NCBI GenBank assembly: GCA_036518955.1
Contig: DATDMG010000046.1
Span: 1-16,128, forward strand
Origin: DATDMG01 sp036518955
GTDB lineage: Bacteria; Actinomycetota; Actinomycetes; Actinomycetales; Kineosporiaceae
Reading direction: 5' to 3'
DNA: 16,128 bases
Position 1 is the first letter of the stretch. Each line of letters opens with the position of its first letter. Made by a program: the position numbers and the translations under genes. Shown here piece by piece: positions 1-7,161 of the stretch. The notes beneath the pieces are model-generated. The model worked only from the letters and a program-made list of their open reading frames with translations. It was not told where the DNA came from and did not search any database.

Positions 1-674
1 GCGGCGACGTCCTGCGGACTGGCCACCCGCCCGAGCGGTACGGACCGGGCGACGGCCGCCAGCCCGGCCCCACCCCCGTAGTGCGCGTCGGCGGCCCGGG
101 GCTCGGTCTGGGCCGGTCCGACCACCACGGTGTTGACCCGGACCCGGGGAGCCCACTCGACGGCCAGACTGGTCGCCAGGTGGGCCAGGCCCGCCTTGGC
201 GGCCCCGTAGGCGGCGGTGCCCGGGGACGGCCGCACCCCGCTGACACTGCCGATCATGATGATCGAGCCGCCGTCGGGGCGCTCCTGCAGCACCGCGTTC
301 GCGGCCTGCGCGACGTGCAGCGGCGCGAGCAGGTTGAGGTCGATCACCTTGGCGTGCCGCTGCGGGCTCGTCGTGGCGGCTGGGCCGGGTGGCGCACCGC
401 CGGCGTTGTTCACCACCACGTCCAAGCCGCCGATGCCCTCCAGGCAGGACTCGACCAGCCGGGCGGCCTGCTCGGGATCGCGGACGTCGGCGGCGACGAA
501 GGCGGCCCGGCGGCCGGCGGCCTCGGGCAGCCGGTCGGGCTCGCGGCGCGCGCAGACCAGGACGTGAGCCCCGGCGGCGAGGAACGCGCCGGCGATACCG
601 GCTCCGATGCCGCGAGTTCCCCCGGTGACCAGCACGCAACGGCCGGAGAGATCGAAGGATGTCACAGCCGCCAT
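1..674 (-). CDS. short-chain dehydrogenase/reductase (SDR), partial at the window edge
   Basis: A classical NAD(P)-dependent SDR oxidoreductase; 224 codons are visible and the C-terminus lies beyond the window. Seen: the Rossmann cofactor motif TGGTRGIG near residues 17-24, the NNAG motif near residue 90, a serine in IGSVSG, and the catalytic YxxxK as YGAAK. I chose the ATG because the fold starts right after it; an in-frame GTG at 665-663 is an alternative. No Shine-Dalgarno sequence precedes the ATG, so the message may be leaderless. The gene is divergent from echA20. In M. tuberculosis an SDR gene (Rv3549c) also lies divergent beside echA20, so a role in steroid ring degradation is likely, but the substrate cannot be read from the sequence. 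It does not look like IpdF, whose cofactor region differs. SDR fold is certain; the pathway role is inferred from context. Confidence 0.88.
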   Translation of the reverse strand, partial: MAAVTSFDLSGRCVLVTGGTRGIGAGIAGAFLAAGAHVLVCARREPDRLPEAAGRRAAFVAADVRDPEQAARLVESCLEGIGGLDVVVNNAGGAPPGPAATTSPQRHAKVIDLNLLAPLHVAQAANAVLQERPDGGSIIMIGSVSGVRPSPGTAAYGAAKAGLAHLATSLAVEWAPRVRVNTVVVGPAQTEPRAADAHYGGGAGLAAVARSVPLGRVASPQDVA

Positions 675-676
675 GA

Positions 677-708
677 TAGGTTACGACCAAGCAATCGCTA
701 GGTTGATG
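677..708. promoter_or_regulatory. divergent promoter region with imperfect palindrome, possible KstR2-type operator
   Basis: The 81-bp gap between the SDR gene and echA20 must hold both promoters. Positions 686-703 form an imperfect palindrome (ACCAAGCAATCGCTAGGT; 14 of 18 positions are symmetric). The outer half-sites ACCAAG and CTAGGT resemble those of the KstR2 consensus AnCAAGnnCTTGnT, but the spacer is 6 nt instead of 2, so the match is not convincing by itself. TAGGTT occurs twice, at 677-682 and 699-704; the second copy could be a -10 box for echA20, and the first, read on the minus strand as TAACCT, a -10 for the SDR. Operator identity is inference. Confidence 0.35.
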
Positions 709-755
709 CTGTCGAGCTCCCGCCAGCCGACCTGCAACCGCGAAGGGTGGCGCCG

Positions 756-1490
756 ATGGGCATCGAGGTCCAGGCCGGGCAGATCACCGAGATCGTGATC
801 GACCTGCCCCCGGTGAACGCCCTGCCGGTGGGCGCATGGTTCGAGCTGGCCTCGGTGCTGGCCGCCGCGGGGGCCGACCCCGACGTCCGGGTGGTGGTGC
901 TGGCCGCACGGGGGCGCGGCTTCTGCGCCGGGGTCGACATCAAGGAACTGGCGGCCGCGCCGGACCACCAGCTGCTGATCGACGTCAATCGCGGGTGCGC
1001 GGCCGCGTTCGCCGCCGTCTACGACTGCCCGGTCCCGGTGGTCGCCGCGGTCCACGGCTTCTGCCTGGGCGGCGGCATCGGCCTGGTCGGGTGCGCCGAC
1101 GTCGTCGTCGCCGCGGACGACGCCACCTTCGGTCTGCCCGAGGTGGACCGCGGGGCGCTCGGGGCCGCGACCCACCTGGCCCGGCTGGTGCCCCACCACC
1201 TGATGCGCGCCATGGTCTACACCTGCCGGCCGGCGACCGCGGCGGAGCTCCACCGGCACGGCTCGGTGCTGCAGGTGGTCCCCCGGGAGGAGCTCCTGCC
1301 GGCCGCCCGGGCCGTCGCCACCGGTATCGCCGGCAAGGATCCGGACGTCGTCCGCCGGGCCAAGGAGTCGCTCAACGGGATCGACCCGATGGACGTCAAG
1401 CGCTCCTACCGCTTCGAGCAGGGGTTCACCTTCGAACTGACCCTGAGCGGCGCCGGTGGCCGGGCCCGGAAGGCGTTCGTCGATGGCTGA
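756..1490 (+). CDS. echA20: EchA20, ring D-opening HIEC-CoA hydrolase (crotonase family)
   Basis: Crotonase-fold enzyme of 244 residues; mycobacterial EchA20 is about the same length. In the established cholesterol pathway EchA20 hydrolyses ring D of HIEC-CoA, the bicyclic ring C/D intermediate, giving the monocyclic COCHEA-CoA. Seen: the crotonase oxyanion-hole segment RGFCAGVDIKEL near residues 54-65, GFCLGGGIGL at 101-110, and FGLPEVDRGALGAATHL near 125-141. The C-terminal SYRFEQGFTFEL segment is characteristic of EchA20. I chose the ATG because GAAGGG lies 8 nt upstream (742-747); an in-frame GTG at 747 falls inside that site. It is the first gene of the echA20-ipdA-ipdB-ipdC operon and overlaps ipdA by 8 nt. 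The following ipdABC genes make the assignment much firmer than crotonase homology alone. Confidence 0.93.
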   Translation: MGIEVQAGQITEIVIDLPPVNALPVGAWFELASVLAAAGADPDVRVVVLAARGRGFCAGVDIKELAAAPDHQLLIDVNRGCAAAFAAVYDCPVPVVAAVHGFCLGGGIGLVGCADVVVAADDATFGLPEVDRGALGAATHLARLVPHHLMRAMVYTCRPATAAELHRHGSVLQVVPREELLPAARAVATGIAGKDPDVVRRAKESLNGIDPMDVKRSYRFEQGFTFELTLSGAGGRARKAFVDG

Positions 1491-2328
1491 CAAGCGGATG
1501 ACGATCAACGAGGTCGTCGGTGAGCTGCGCTCCGGGATGACCGTCGGGATCGGCGGGTGGGGTTCGCGGCGCAAGCCGATGGCACTGGTCCGCGCCCTGC
1601 TGCGCAGCGACGTCACCGACCTGACCGTGGTCAGCTACGGCGGCCCGGACGTCGGCCTGCTGGTGGCGGCGGGCCGGATCCGCCGGCTGGTCACCGGGTT
1701 CGTGTCGCTGGACAGCATCCCGCTGGAGCCGCACTTCCGCCGGGCCCGGCAGGAGGGCACGGTCGCCCTGACCGAGCTCGACGAGGGCATGCTGGCGACC
1801 GGGCTGCGGGCGGCGGCGCAGCGCCTGCCGTTCCTGCCGACCCGGGCCGGGCTCGGCTCGGACGTGCTGCAGGTCAATCCGGAGCTGCGGTTGGTCCGCT
1901 CCCCCTACGCCGACGGCGAGGAACTGGTCGCGATGCCTGCCCTGACGCTGGACGTCGCGCTGGTCCACCTCAACCGCGCCGACTCCCACGGCAACTCCCG
2001 CTACCTGGGCCCCGACCCGTACTTCGACGACCTGTTCGCGCTGGCCGCCGATCGCTGCTTCGTCAGCTGCGAGCAGCTGCTCAGCACCCGGGAACTGCGC
2101 GATGCCGGCCCGCCGCAGGGGTTGCTGCTGCCGCGGCTGGCCGTCACCGGTGTGGTCGAGACGCCCCGCGGGGCGCACTTCACCAGCTGCCTGCCCGACT
2201 ACGGACGCGACGAGGCGTTCCAGCGCGAGTACGCGACGGCAGCCGCCGACGCACAGCGCTGGGCCGCGTTCCGGGCCCGCTACCTGGACGGCGACGAGGC
2301 GGCCTACCAGCAGGCGGTGGCCTGGTGA
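1483..2328 (+). CDS. ipdA: IpdA, alpha subunit of ring C-opening COCHEA-CoA hydrolase
   Basis: A 281-residue protein of the family I CoA-transferase fold. With IpdB it forms a heterotetramer that, in Mycobacterium and Rhodococcus, hydrolyses COCHEA-CoA, opening the last steroid ring; it is a hydrolase despite its transferase ancestry. Seen: the N-terminal segment MTVGIGGWGSRRKPMALVRA (19-38), SYGGPDVGLL (51-60), the DEGML motif with Glu101, which I take as the likely counterpart of the IpdA active-site glutamate, LPFLPTRAGLGSD (115-127), HLNRADSHGN, and the C-terminal HFTSCLPDYGRDE. The ATG at 1483 has GGAAGG 9 nt upstream (1468-1473); upstream in-frame starts would lie inside echA20 without support. 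The stop overlaps the GTG start of ipdB (GTGA), implying translational coupling and balanced subunit synthesis. Confidence 0.94.
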   Translation: MADKRMTINEVVGELRSGMTVGIGGWGSRRKPMALVRALLRSDVTDLTVVSYGGPDVGLLVAAGRIRRLVTGFVSLDSIPLEPHFRRARQEGTVALTELDEGMLATGLRAAAQRLPFLPTRAGLGSDVLQVNPELRLVRSPYADGEELVAMPALTLDVALVHLNRADSHGNSRYLGPDPYFDDLFALAADRCFVSCEQLLSTRELRDAGPPQGLLLPRLAVTGVVETPRGAHFTSCLPDYGRDEAFQREYATAAADAQRWAAFRARYLDGDEAAYQQAVAW

Positions 2329-3092
2329 CCACCGCCGAGCCGGCCGACGGTCCGGCCATCCGGCCGGCGACCCGGGCCGAGGTGTGCGTGCTGGCCTGCG
2401 CGCAGGTGTGGAGCGGGAACGGCGAGATCCTGGCCAGCCCGATGGGGGTGATCCCGCGGATCGGGGCCCGGCTGGCGCGGCTCACCGTCGAGCCCGACCT
2501 CGTGCTCAGCGACGGCGAGGCGTACCTGGTCGACGTGGACGGGCAGGTCGAAGGGTGGCTGCCCTACCGGGACGTGCTCCAGCTGGTCGCGACCGGCCGC
2601 CGGCACGTGATGATGGGCGCGAGCCAGCTCGACCGGTACGGCAATCAGAACATCTCCGCGATCGGCGACTGGGCGCGCCCGTCGTCCCAGCTGCTCGGCG
2701 TCCGTGGCGCACCCGGGAACACCATCAACCACCCGACGAGCTACTGGGTGCCCCGGCACTCACCTCGCGTCTTCGTCCCGGCCGTGGACATGGTGTCAGG
2801 GGTCGGCTACGACCGGGCGGCGGGCGTCCCGGCCCCGGGGAACCGGTTCCACGATGTCCGGCAGGTGGTGACGAACCTCGCCGTCCTCGACTTCGCGACG
2901 CCCGACCGGTCGATGCGGCTGCGGTCGGTGCATCCGGGGGTCACCGTCGACGAGGTGCGCGCCGCGACCGGCTTCCCGCTCGCCGTCCCGGACGACGTCC
3001 CCAGCACCCCGGTCCCCGGCCCGGACGAGCTGGACCTCATCCGCGGCCGGCTCGACCCGGAGGGGCAGCGGGACCGGGAGGTGCCCGGATGA
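2325..3092 (+). CDS. ipdB: IpdB, beta subunit of ring C-opening COCHEA-CoA hydrolase
   Basis: A 255-residue partner of IpdA, also with the CoA-transferase fold and close to the mycobacterial length. Seen: ATRAEVCVLACAQVWSGNGE near the N-terminus, ASPMGVIPRIGARLARLT, the motif HVMMGASQLDRYGNQNIS in the middle, RGAPGNTINHPTSYWVPRHS, and a C-terminal VHPGVTVDEVRAATGFPL segment shared with CoA-transferase beta subunits. The start is the GTG that overlaps the ipdA stop by 4 nt; the open frame extends much further upstream, but that part is the shadow of ipdA. The stop overlaps the ipdC ATG (ATGA). Known role: together with IpdA it hydrolyses ring C of the steroid remnant in the cytoplasm, leading to methyl-dioxo-decanedioyl-CoA, the substrate of FadA6. 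No missing segment is apparent. Confidence 0.93.
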   Translation: MTTAEPADGPAIRPATRAEVCVLACAQVWSGNGEILASPMGVIPRIGARLARLTVEPDLVLSDGEAYLVDVDGQVEGWLPYRDVLQLVATGRRHVMMGASQLDRYGNQNISAIGDWARPSSQLLGVRGAPGNTINHPTSYWVPRHSPRVFVPAVDMVSGVGYDRAAGVPAPGNRFHDVRQVVTNLAVLDFATPDRSMRLRSVHPGVTVDEVRAATGFPLAVPDDVPSTPVPGPDELDLIRGRLDPEGQRDREVPG

Positions 3093-4153
3093 CCGGTCTG
3101 CGAACGGCCCTCACCGAGGCGCTCGGAATCCGTTACCCGATCGTGCAGACCGGGATGGGCTACGTCGCCGGCGCCGGGTTGGCGGCCGCGACGTCCGCCG
3201 CCGGCGGGCTGGGTGTGATCGCCTCGGCGACGATGAGCCTGGCCGAGCTTCGCGTCGCCGTCGCGGAGGTGAAGCGACGCACCGATGCTCCGTTCGGCGT
3301 CAACCTGCGGACCGACGCCGCCGACGCCCGTGAGCGGGTCGACCTGATCATCGCCGAGGGAGTGCGGGTCGCATCGTTCGCGCAGGCCCCCGACCGTGAC
3401 CTGATCCAGCGGCTCCGCGATGCGGGGGTGTTCACCATGCCGTCGGTGGGCGCCCGTCGGCACGCCGAGAAGGTGGCCGCCTGGGGCGTGGACGCGGTCG
3501 TCGTCCAGGGCGGCGAAGGCGGCGGGCACACCGGGCAGGTGCCGACGAGCCTGTTGGTGCCCCAGGTCGTCGACGCCGTGGATGTCCCGGTGGTCGCGGC
3601 CGGTGGCTACTTCGACGGGCGGGGGCTGGTCTCGGCGTTGGCGTACGGGGCGGCCGGGATCGCGATGGGCACCCGGTTCCTGCTCACCTCCGACAGCCCG
3701 GTCCCGGACGTGGTGAAGCGCGCCTACCTCGCGGCGTCGGTCACCGACACCGTCGTGACCCGTCGGGTGGACGGCGTCCCGCACCGCGTGCTGCGGACCC
3801 CGACCATCGCGGCGCTGGAGTCAGCGGGGCCGGTCGCGACCGTCGTCCGGGCGGCCCGTCATGCGGTCGGCTACCGGCGGCTGACCGGAACACCCTGGCG
3901 CACCCTGCTGACCGACGGCCGGGCGATGCGCCGGGACCGGGGGCTGAGCTGGGCGCAGGTGCTGCAGGCCGCGAACACTCCGATGATGCTCCGGGCTGCG
4001 ATGGTCGACGGGCGGACCGCGTACGGGGTGATGGCCAGCGGTCAGGTCGCCGGCCTGATCGAGGACCTGCCCTCGTGCGCCGAGCTGATCGATCGGGTGG
4101 TGGTCCAGGCGCTCGAGGTGATCGAGCAGCTGGACCGCACCCGCCAGCAGTGA
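3089..4153 (+). CDS. ipdC: IpdC, flavin-dependent steroid ring C/D dehydrogenase (2-nitropropane dioxygenase family)
   Basis: A 354-residue FMN-binding TIM-barrel protein of the nitronate monooxygenase/2-nitropropane dioxygenase family, matching the length of mycobacterial IpdC. In the steroid pathway IpdC acts just before EchA20, introducing the double bond that gives HIEC-CoA. Seen: YPIVQTGMGYVAGAGLAAA (16-34), LGVIASATMS (41-50), FGVNLRTD (69-76), the flavin/active-site loop VVVQGGEGGGHTG with His147, and the phosphate-binding strands VVAAGGYFDGRGLVSALAYG and GIAMGTRFLLT (190-200). Many homologues are annotated as nitronate monooxygenase, but placement directly after ipdAB makes IpdC much more likely. 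The ATG overlaps the ipdB stop by 4 nt. The last bases carry the first copy of a 12-bp direct repeat. Confidence 0.92.
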   Translation: MTGLRTALTEALGIRYPIVQTGMGYVAGAGLAAATSAAGGLGVIASATMSLAELRVAVAEVKRRTDAPFGVNLRTDAADARERVDLIIAEGVRVASFAQAPDRDLIQRLRDAGVFTMPSVGARRHAEKVAAWGVDAVVVQGGEGGGHTGQVPTSLLVPQVVDAVDVPVVAAGGYFDGRGLVSALAYGAAGIAMGTRFLLTSDSPVPDVVKRAYLAASVTDTVVTRRVDGVPHRVLRTPTIAALESAGPVATVVRAARHAVGYRRLTGTPWRTLLTDGRAMRRDRGLSWAQVLQAANTPMMLRAAMVDGRTAYGVMASGQVAGLIEDLPSCAELIDRVVVQALEVIEQLDRTRQQ

Positions 4154-4175
4154 TCAGGCACGACAGCAGTGATCA
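4145..4175. repeat. 12-bp perfect direct repeat at the ipdC stop
   Basis: CAGCAGTGATCA occurs at 4145-4156 and again at 4164-4175, a period of 19 bp. The first copy spans the last codons and the TGA of ipdC; the second lies in the gap before the acyl-CoA synthetase gene and also repeats the stop. It looks like a small tandem duplication with diverged spacers. Each copy contains TGATCA, itself a palindrome, so a protein-binding role is possible but unproven. The remaining gap (4176-4241) shows no clear promoter. Confidence 0.6.
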
Positions 4176-4255
4176 TGCAGGCGCCGCCCGGCGGGCCCGG
4201 GCGGTGTGCTCAGAAGATCATTCCATCACCGACCGCGCTGCAGGAGGCGACCGCC

Positions 4256-5896
4256 GTGCTCACCTCGCCGAACAACACCGCAGCCCCCGAGCCGCTCAGC
4301 CGGCTGCGCAGGCCCTGCCATGCCGGACACCTGCTCGTCGCCAGCCTGAAGCGCCATCGCGACGCCCCGGTCCTGTTCCTGGGCGACACCACGCTCACGG
4401 GTGGGCAGATGGCGAGCGAGGTGAGCAGGTACACCCAGGCGTTCGACGGGCTGGGCGTGGGCACCGGATCGCCGGTCGGCCTGCTGGCCCTCAACCGCCC
4501 CGAGGTGCTGCTGACCATCGCGGCGTCCCAGTGCCAGGGGCAGCGGCGGACGTCGCTGCACCCGTTGGGATCCCTGCCGGACCACGCCTACGCGATCGCG
4601 GACGCCGGCATCTCCACCCTGATCGTCGACCCGGCCTTCGCCGAGCGGGCCGCCGCCCTGCTGGAGGCGGTGGACGGGCTCGAGCAGGTCCTCACCCTGG
4701 GCCCGGTTCCGCCGCAGCTGGCCGGAGCCGGTCACGACCTGTGCGCGGCGGCGGCGGGCTACGCCCCGGGCCCGCTCGTCCCGGCGGACCTGCCGCCGGA
4801 CCACATCGTCTCGATCACCTACACCGGCGGGACCACGGGCCGACCCAAGGGCGTGATCGGGACGGCGTCGTCCATGGCGATGATGGCGCAGATCCAGCTG
4901 TCCGAGTGGGAATGGCCCCAGGCGCCGCGCTTCCTGGTGTGCACCCCGCTGTCGCACGCGGGCGCGGCGTTCTTCACGCCGACCCTGGTGAAGGGCGGGG
5001 CGATGTACGTCCTGCCCCGGTTCGACCCCGGCGAGGTGCTGCGGACGATCGAGGAGCAACGGATCAGCGCCACCATGCTGGTGCCGTCCATGCTCTACGC
5101 CCTGCTGGACCACCCGGACGCCGGCACCCGCGACCTGTCCTCACTGGAGATCGTCTACTACGGGGCCGCGGCCATCAACCCGGCCCGCCTGCAGGAAGCG
5201 ATCGATCGGTGGGGTCCGATCTTCGCGCAGTTCTACGGCCAGACCGAAGCCCCGATGGCCATCTCCTACCTGCCCAGGGCGGCACACCGGGGCAGACGAC
5301 TGGCCTCCTGCGGGCGGCCGTCCCCGATGCTGCGCACCGCGCTGCTCGGCCCTGACGACCGACCCGTCGCGCTCGGTGAGCCCGGCGAGATCTGCGTGGC
5401 GGGACCGCTGCTCGCCGACGGCTACTGGGGCCAGTCGGAGATCACGGCCGAGACGTTCCGGGACGGTTGGCTGCGCACCGGTGACGTGGCCCGGGAGGAC
5501 GAGGACGGCTACTGGTACATCGTCGACCGGACCAAGGACATGATCATTACCGGCGGCTTCAACGTGTACCCGCGGGAGATCGAGGACGTGATCGCCGAAC
5601 ACCCGGCGGTCGCCCAGGTCGCGGTCATCGGCCTCCCCGACGCGAAGTGGGGTGAGGCGGTGACCGCGGTCGTGGTGCCGCGCGGCCATCTCGACCGGGA
5701 CCCGGAGTCCCTCGCCGACCTGACCCGACAGATCCAGCAGGCGGTCCGCGAGCGCAAGGGGGCGGCCGCGGTTCCGAAACGGGTGGACCTGGCCGACACA
5801 CTGCCGCTGACCAGCCTCGGCAAACCGGACAAGAAGGCCCTGCGCGCCCGCTACGGTGACGGACAGCCCGACGGTGATGGCGCCGGTACCGTCTGA
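4256..5896 (+). CDS. acyl-CoA synthetase (AMP-forming), FadD8-like
   Basis: A 546-residue ANL-superfamily adenylating enzyme that activates a carboxylic acid to its CoA thioester through an acyl-AMP. Seen: the P-loop YTGGTTGRPKG at 189-199, FYGQTEAP for adenine binding, GDVAREDEDGYWYIVDRTKD leading into the hinge, GGFNVYPREIEDV after it, and the catalytic C-terminal lysine Lys523 in SLGKPDKK. The start is the GTG with AGGAGG 8 nt upstream (4242-4247); longer in-frame starts have no such site. The GHLLVASLKRHRD opening and the HPLGSLPDHAYAIADAGI segment resemble, from memory, mycobacterial FadD8 rather than FadD3, the HIP-CoA ligase. It could nevertheless activate a steroid-derived acid, since it is co-directional with ipdC and 102 nt downstream. 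The substrate is unknown, so no symbol is given. Confidence 0.9.
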   Translation: MLTSPNNTAAPEPLSRLRRPCHAGHLLVASLKRHRDAPVLFLGDTTLTGGQMASEVSRYTQAFDGLGVGTGSPVGLLALNRPEVLLTIAASQCQGQRRTSLHPLGSLPDHAYAIADAGISTLIVDPAFAERAAALLEAVDGLEQVLTLGPVPPQLAGAGHDLCAAAAGYAPGPLVPADLPPDHIVSITYTGGTTGRPKGVIGTASSMAMMAQIQLSEWEWPQAPRFLVCTPLSHAGAAFFTPTLVKGGAMYVLPRFDPGEVLRTIEEQRISATMLVPSMLYALLDHPDAGTRDLSSLEIVYYGAAAINPARLQEAIDRWGPIFAQFYGQTEAPMAISYLPRAAHRGRRLASCGRPSPMLRTALLGPDDRPVALGEPGEICVAGPLLADGYWGQSEITAETFRDGWLRTGDVAREDEDGYWYIVDRTKDMIITGGFNVYPREIEDVIAEHPAVAQVAVIGLPDAKWGEAVTAVVVPRGHLDRDPESLADLTRQIQQAVRERKGAAAVPKRVDLADTLPLTSLGKPDKKALRARYGDGQPDGDGAGTV

Positions 5897-5917
5897 TACC
5901 GGATGGTGCGCCACGAC

Positions 5918-5957
5918 CGGGCCACCCCGCCGCCCTGGACACGTGGCGGGTGGCCCG
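5918..5957. terminator. hairpin between convergent fadD-like gene and fadA6
   Basis: A long inverted repeat fills the 80-bp gap between the two stop codons. The left arm at 5918-5931 pairs with the right arm at 5945-5957, giving about 13 base pairs with a single bulged C and a 13-nt loop. The stem is nearly all G-C, and no T tract follows on either strand. Its position between convergent genes suggests a bidirectional transcription terminator of the tail-less type reported in actinobacteria. Confidence 0.65.
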
Positions 5958-5976
5958 TCCGGCCCGACAACACCCG

Positions 5977-7110
5977 TCAGAGGCGTTCGATGATGGTGAC
6001 GTTGGCCTGGCCGCCCCCCTCGCACATGGTCTGCAGGCCGTACCGGCCCCGGGTGCGTTCCAGCTCGTGCAGCAGGGACACCATCAGCCGGACGCCGGTC
6101 GCGCCCAGCGGGTGACCCAGCGCGATCGCGCCGCCGTTGACGTTGACCCGCCCCGGGTCGGCACCCAGCTGCCGCTGCCAGGCGAGCACCACGCTGGCGA
6201 AGGCTTCGTTGATCTCGACCCGGTCGATGTCGTCCAGCTCGAGCCCGGTCCGGCGCAGCGCGCGCTCGGTCGCCGGGATCGGCGCGGTGAGCATCATGAT
6301 CGGGTCGTCGCCGCGGGCGCTCAGGTGATGGATCCGGGCCCGGGGGCGCAGGCCGTGCTCGGCCAGCGCGGCGTCCGAGGCGATCAGGACGGCCCCGGCG
6401 CCGTCCGCGATCTGGCTGGACGACGCGGCCGTCACCAGGCCACCCGGGCGCAGGGGCGCGAGGGCCGACATCCGCTCCCCCGAGGTGTCCCGGCGGGGGC
6501 ACTCGTCGACGATGCAGTCCCCCAGCGGCACGGTCTCGGCCACGAACCGACCGGCGTCGATCGCCGCGATCGCCTTCTGGTGGCTGGCGAGGGCGAACTG
6601 CTCCAGTTCCTCCCGGTCGAAGCCCCACTTCTCGGCGATCAGGTCGGCGGCGCGGAACTGGGAGATCTCCGCATCCCCGTACCGGGCCGCCCAGCCGGTC
6701 GAGCCGGCGTAGGGTCCACTCGGAGCCATCGCGCTGGAGATCGGCACCATCGACATGTTCTGCACTCCCCCGGCGACCACGAGATCCGCGGTGCCGCCGA
6801 GCACCGCCTGCGCCGCGAAGTGGACCGCCTGCTGGGAGGAGCCGCACTGCCGGTCCACCGTGACGCCGGGCACCGCCTCCGGCAGCCCGGCGGCCAGCCA
6901 GCAGGTGCGGGCGATGTCGCCGGACTGCGGGCCGACGGTGTCCACGCAGCCGAGGACGACGTCGTCCACCGCCGCCGGGTCGACGTCCACGGTCCGGAAC
7001 AGCGCCTGCAGCACGTGCGCCCCCAGGTCGGCCGGGTGCACGCCGGACAGCCCGCCGCCCCGCTTGCCGACCGGGGTCCGGACGGCGCCCACGAGATACG
7101 CGTCAGCCAT
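5977..7110 (-). CDS. fadA6: FadA6, steroid-ring beta-ketoacyl-CoA thiolase
   Basis: A 377-residue thiolase, slightly shorter than mycobacterial FadA6. In the known pathway FadA6 splits acetyl-CoA from the methyl-dioxo-decanedioyl-CoA made by IpdAB. Seen: the nucleophile Cys89 in VDRQCGSSQQA, NEAF at 301-304, His333 in GGAIALGHPLGATG, and the second catalytic cysteine Cys363 in TMCEGGG. VGKRGGGLSGVHPADLGA, GGVQNMSMVPISSAM and RARIHHLSARGDDPIMMLT are segments I recognise from FadA6-type thiolases. The ATG directly follows AGCAGG with no spacer, so initiation may be leaderless or weakly SD-led. The KstR-type operator lies only 13 nt upstream, so repressor binding should block its transcription. 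It is convergent with the fadD-like gene and divergent from the acyl-CoA dehydrogenase pair. Confidence 0.93.
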   Translation of the reverse strand: MADAYLVGAVRTPVGKRGGGLSGVHPADLGAHVLQALFRTVDVDPAAVDDVVLGCVDTVGPQSGDIARTCWLAAGLPEAVPGVTVDRQCGSSQQAVHFAAQAVLGGTADLVVAGGVQNMSMVPISSAMAPSGPYAGSTGWAARYGDAEISQFRAADLIAEKWGFDREELEQFALASHQKAIAAIDAGRFVAETVPLGDCIVDECPRRDTSGERMSALAPLRPGGLVTAASSSQIADGAGAVLIASDAALAEHGLRPRARIHHLSARGDDPIMMLTAPIPATERALRRTGLELDDIDRVEINEAFASVVLAWQRQLGADPGRVNVNGGAIALGHPLGATGVRLMVSLLHELERTRGRYGLQTMCEGGGQANVTIIERL

Positions 7111-7123
7111 CCTGCTAGGCTAC

Positions 7124-7137
7124 TAGAACAGGTTCTC
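7124..7137. promoter_or_regulatory. KstR-type operator in the fadA6/acyl-CoA dehydrogenase divergent promoter
   Basis: TAGAACAGGTTCTC at this position matches the mycobacterial KstR consensus TnnAACnnGTTnnA at every fixed base except the last. Its core AGAACAGGTTCT is palindromic apart from the two central bases. It lies in the 51-bp gap between the fadA6 start at 7110 and the dehydrogenase start at 7162, so one bound repressor could control both directions. KstR is the TetR-family repressor of cholesterol catabolism and releases DNA on binding steroid-CoA thioesters. TAGGCT at 7116-7121 may be a -10 element for the plus-strand transcript. The regulator's gene is not in this window. Confidence 0.72.
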
Positions 7138-7161
7138 TTTTCGCCGCGCTGGGGAGGCGTC

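Noticed and set aside
81..701. Plus-strand open frame at the left edge
   Set aside because: It is antisense to the SDR gene, which shows TGGTRGIG, NNAG and YxxxK; the plus-strand translation has no family features.
1557..2324. Upstream extension of ipdB by about 256 codons
   Set aside because: This is the out-of-frame shadow of ipdA; the real start is the GTG overlapping the ipdA stop, which gives a protein of normal IpdB length.
2102..3088. Upstream extension of ipdC by about 329 codons
   Set aside because: Arg/Pro-rich shadow of ipdA and ipdB; the ATG at 3089 overlapping the ipdB stop gives the family's usual length.
3089..4153. Annotation of ipdC as a nitronate monooxygenase
   Set aside because: The fold is that of the nitronate monooxygenase family, but tight coupling with ipdAB and the matching length favour the steroid dehydrogenase IpdC.
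5950..7161. Very long plus-strand open frame upstream of the first acyl-CoA dehydrogenase, as if it were an N-terminal fusion
   Set aside because: It is the antisense shadow of fadA6; the translation is low-complexity and rich in Arg, Gly and Pro, whereas fadA6 has complete thiolase motifs. The dehydrogenase begins at the GTG at 7162 with a ribosome site.
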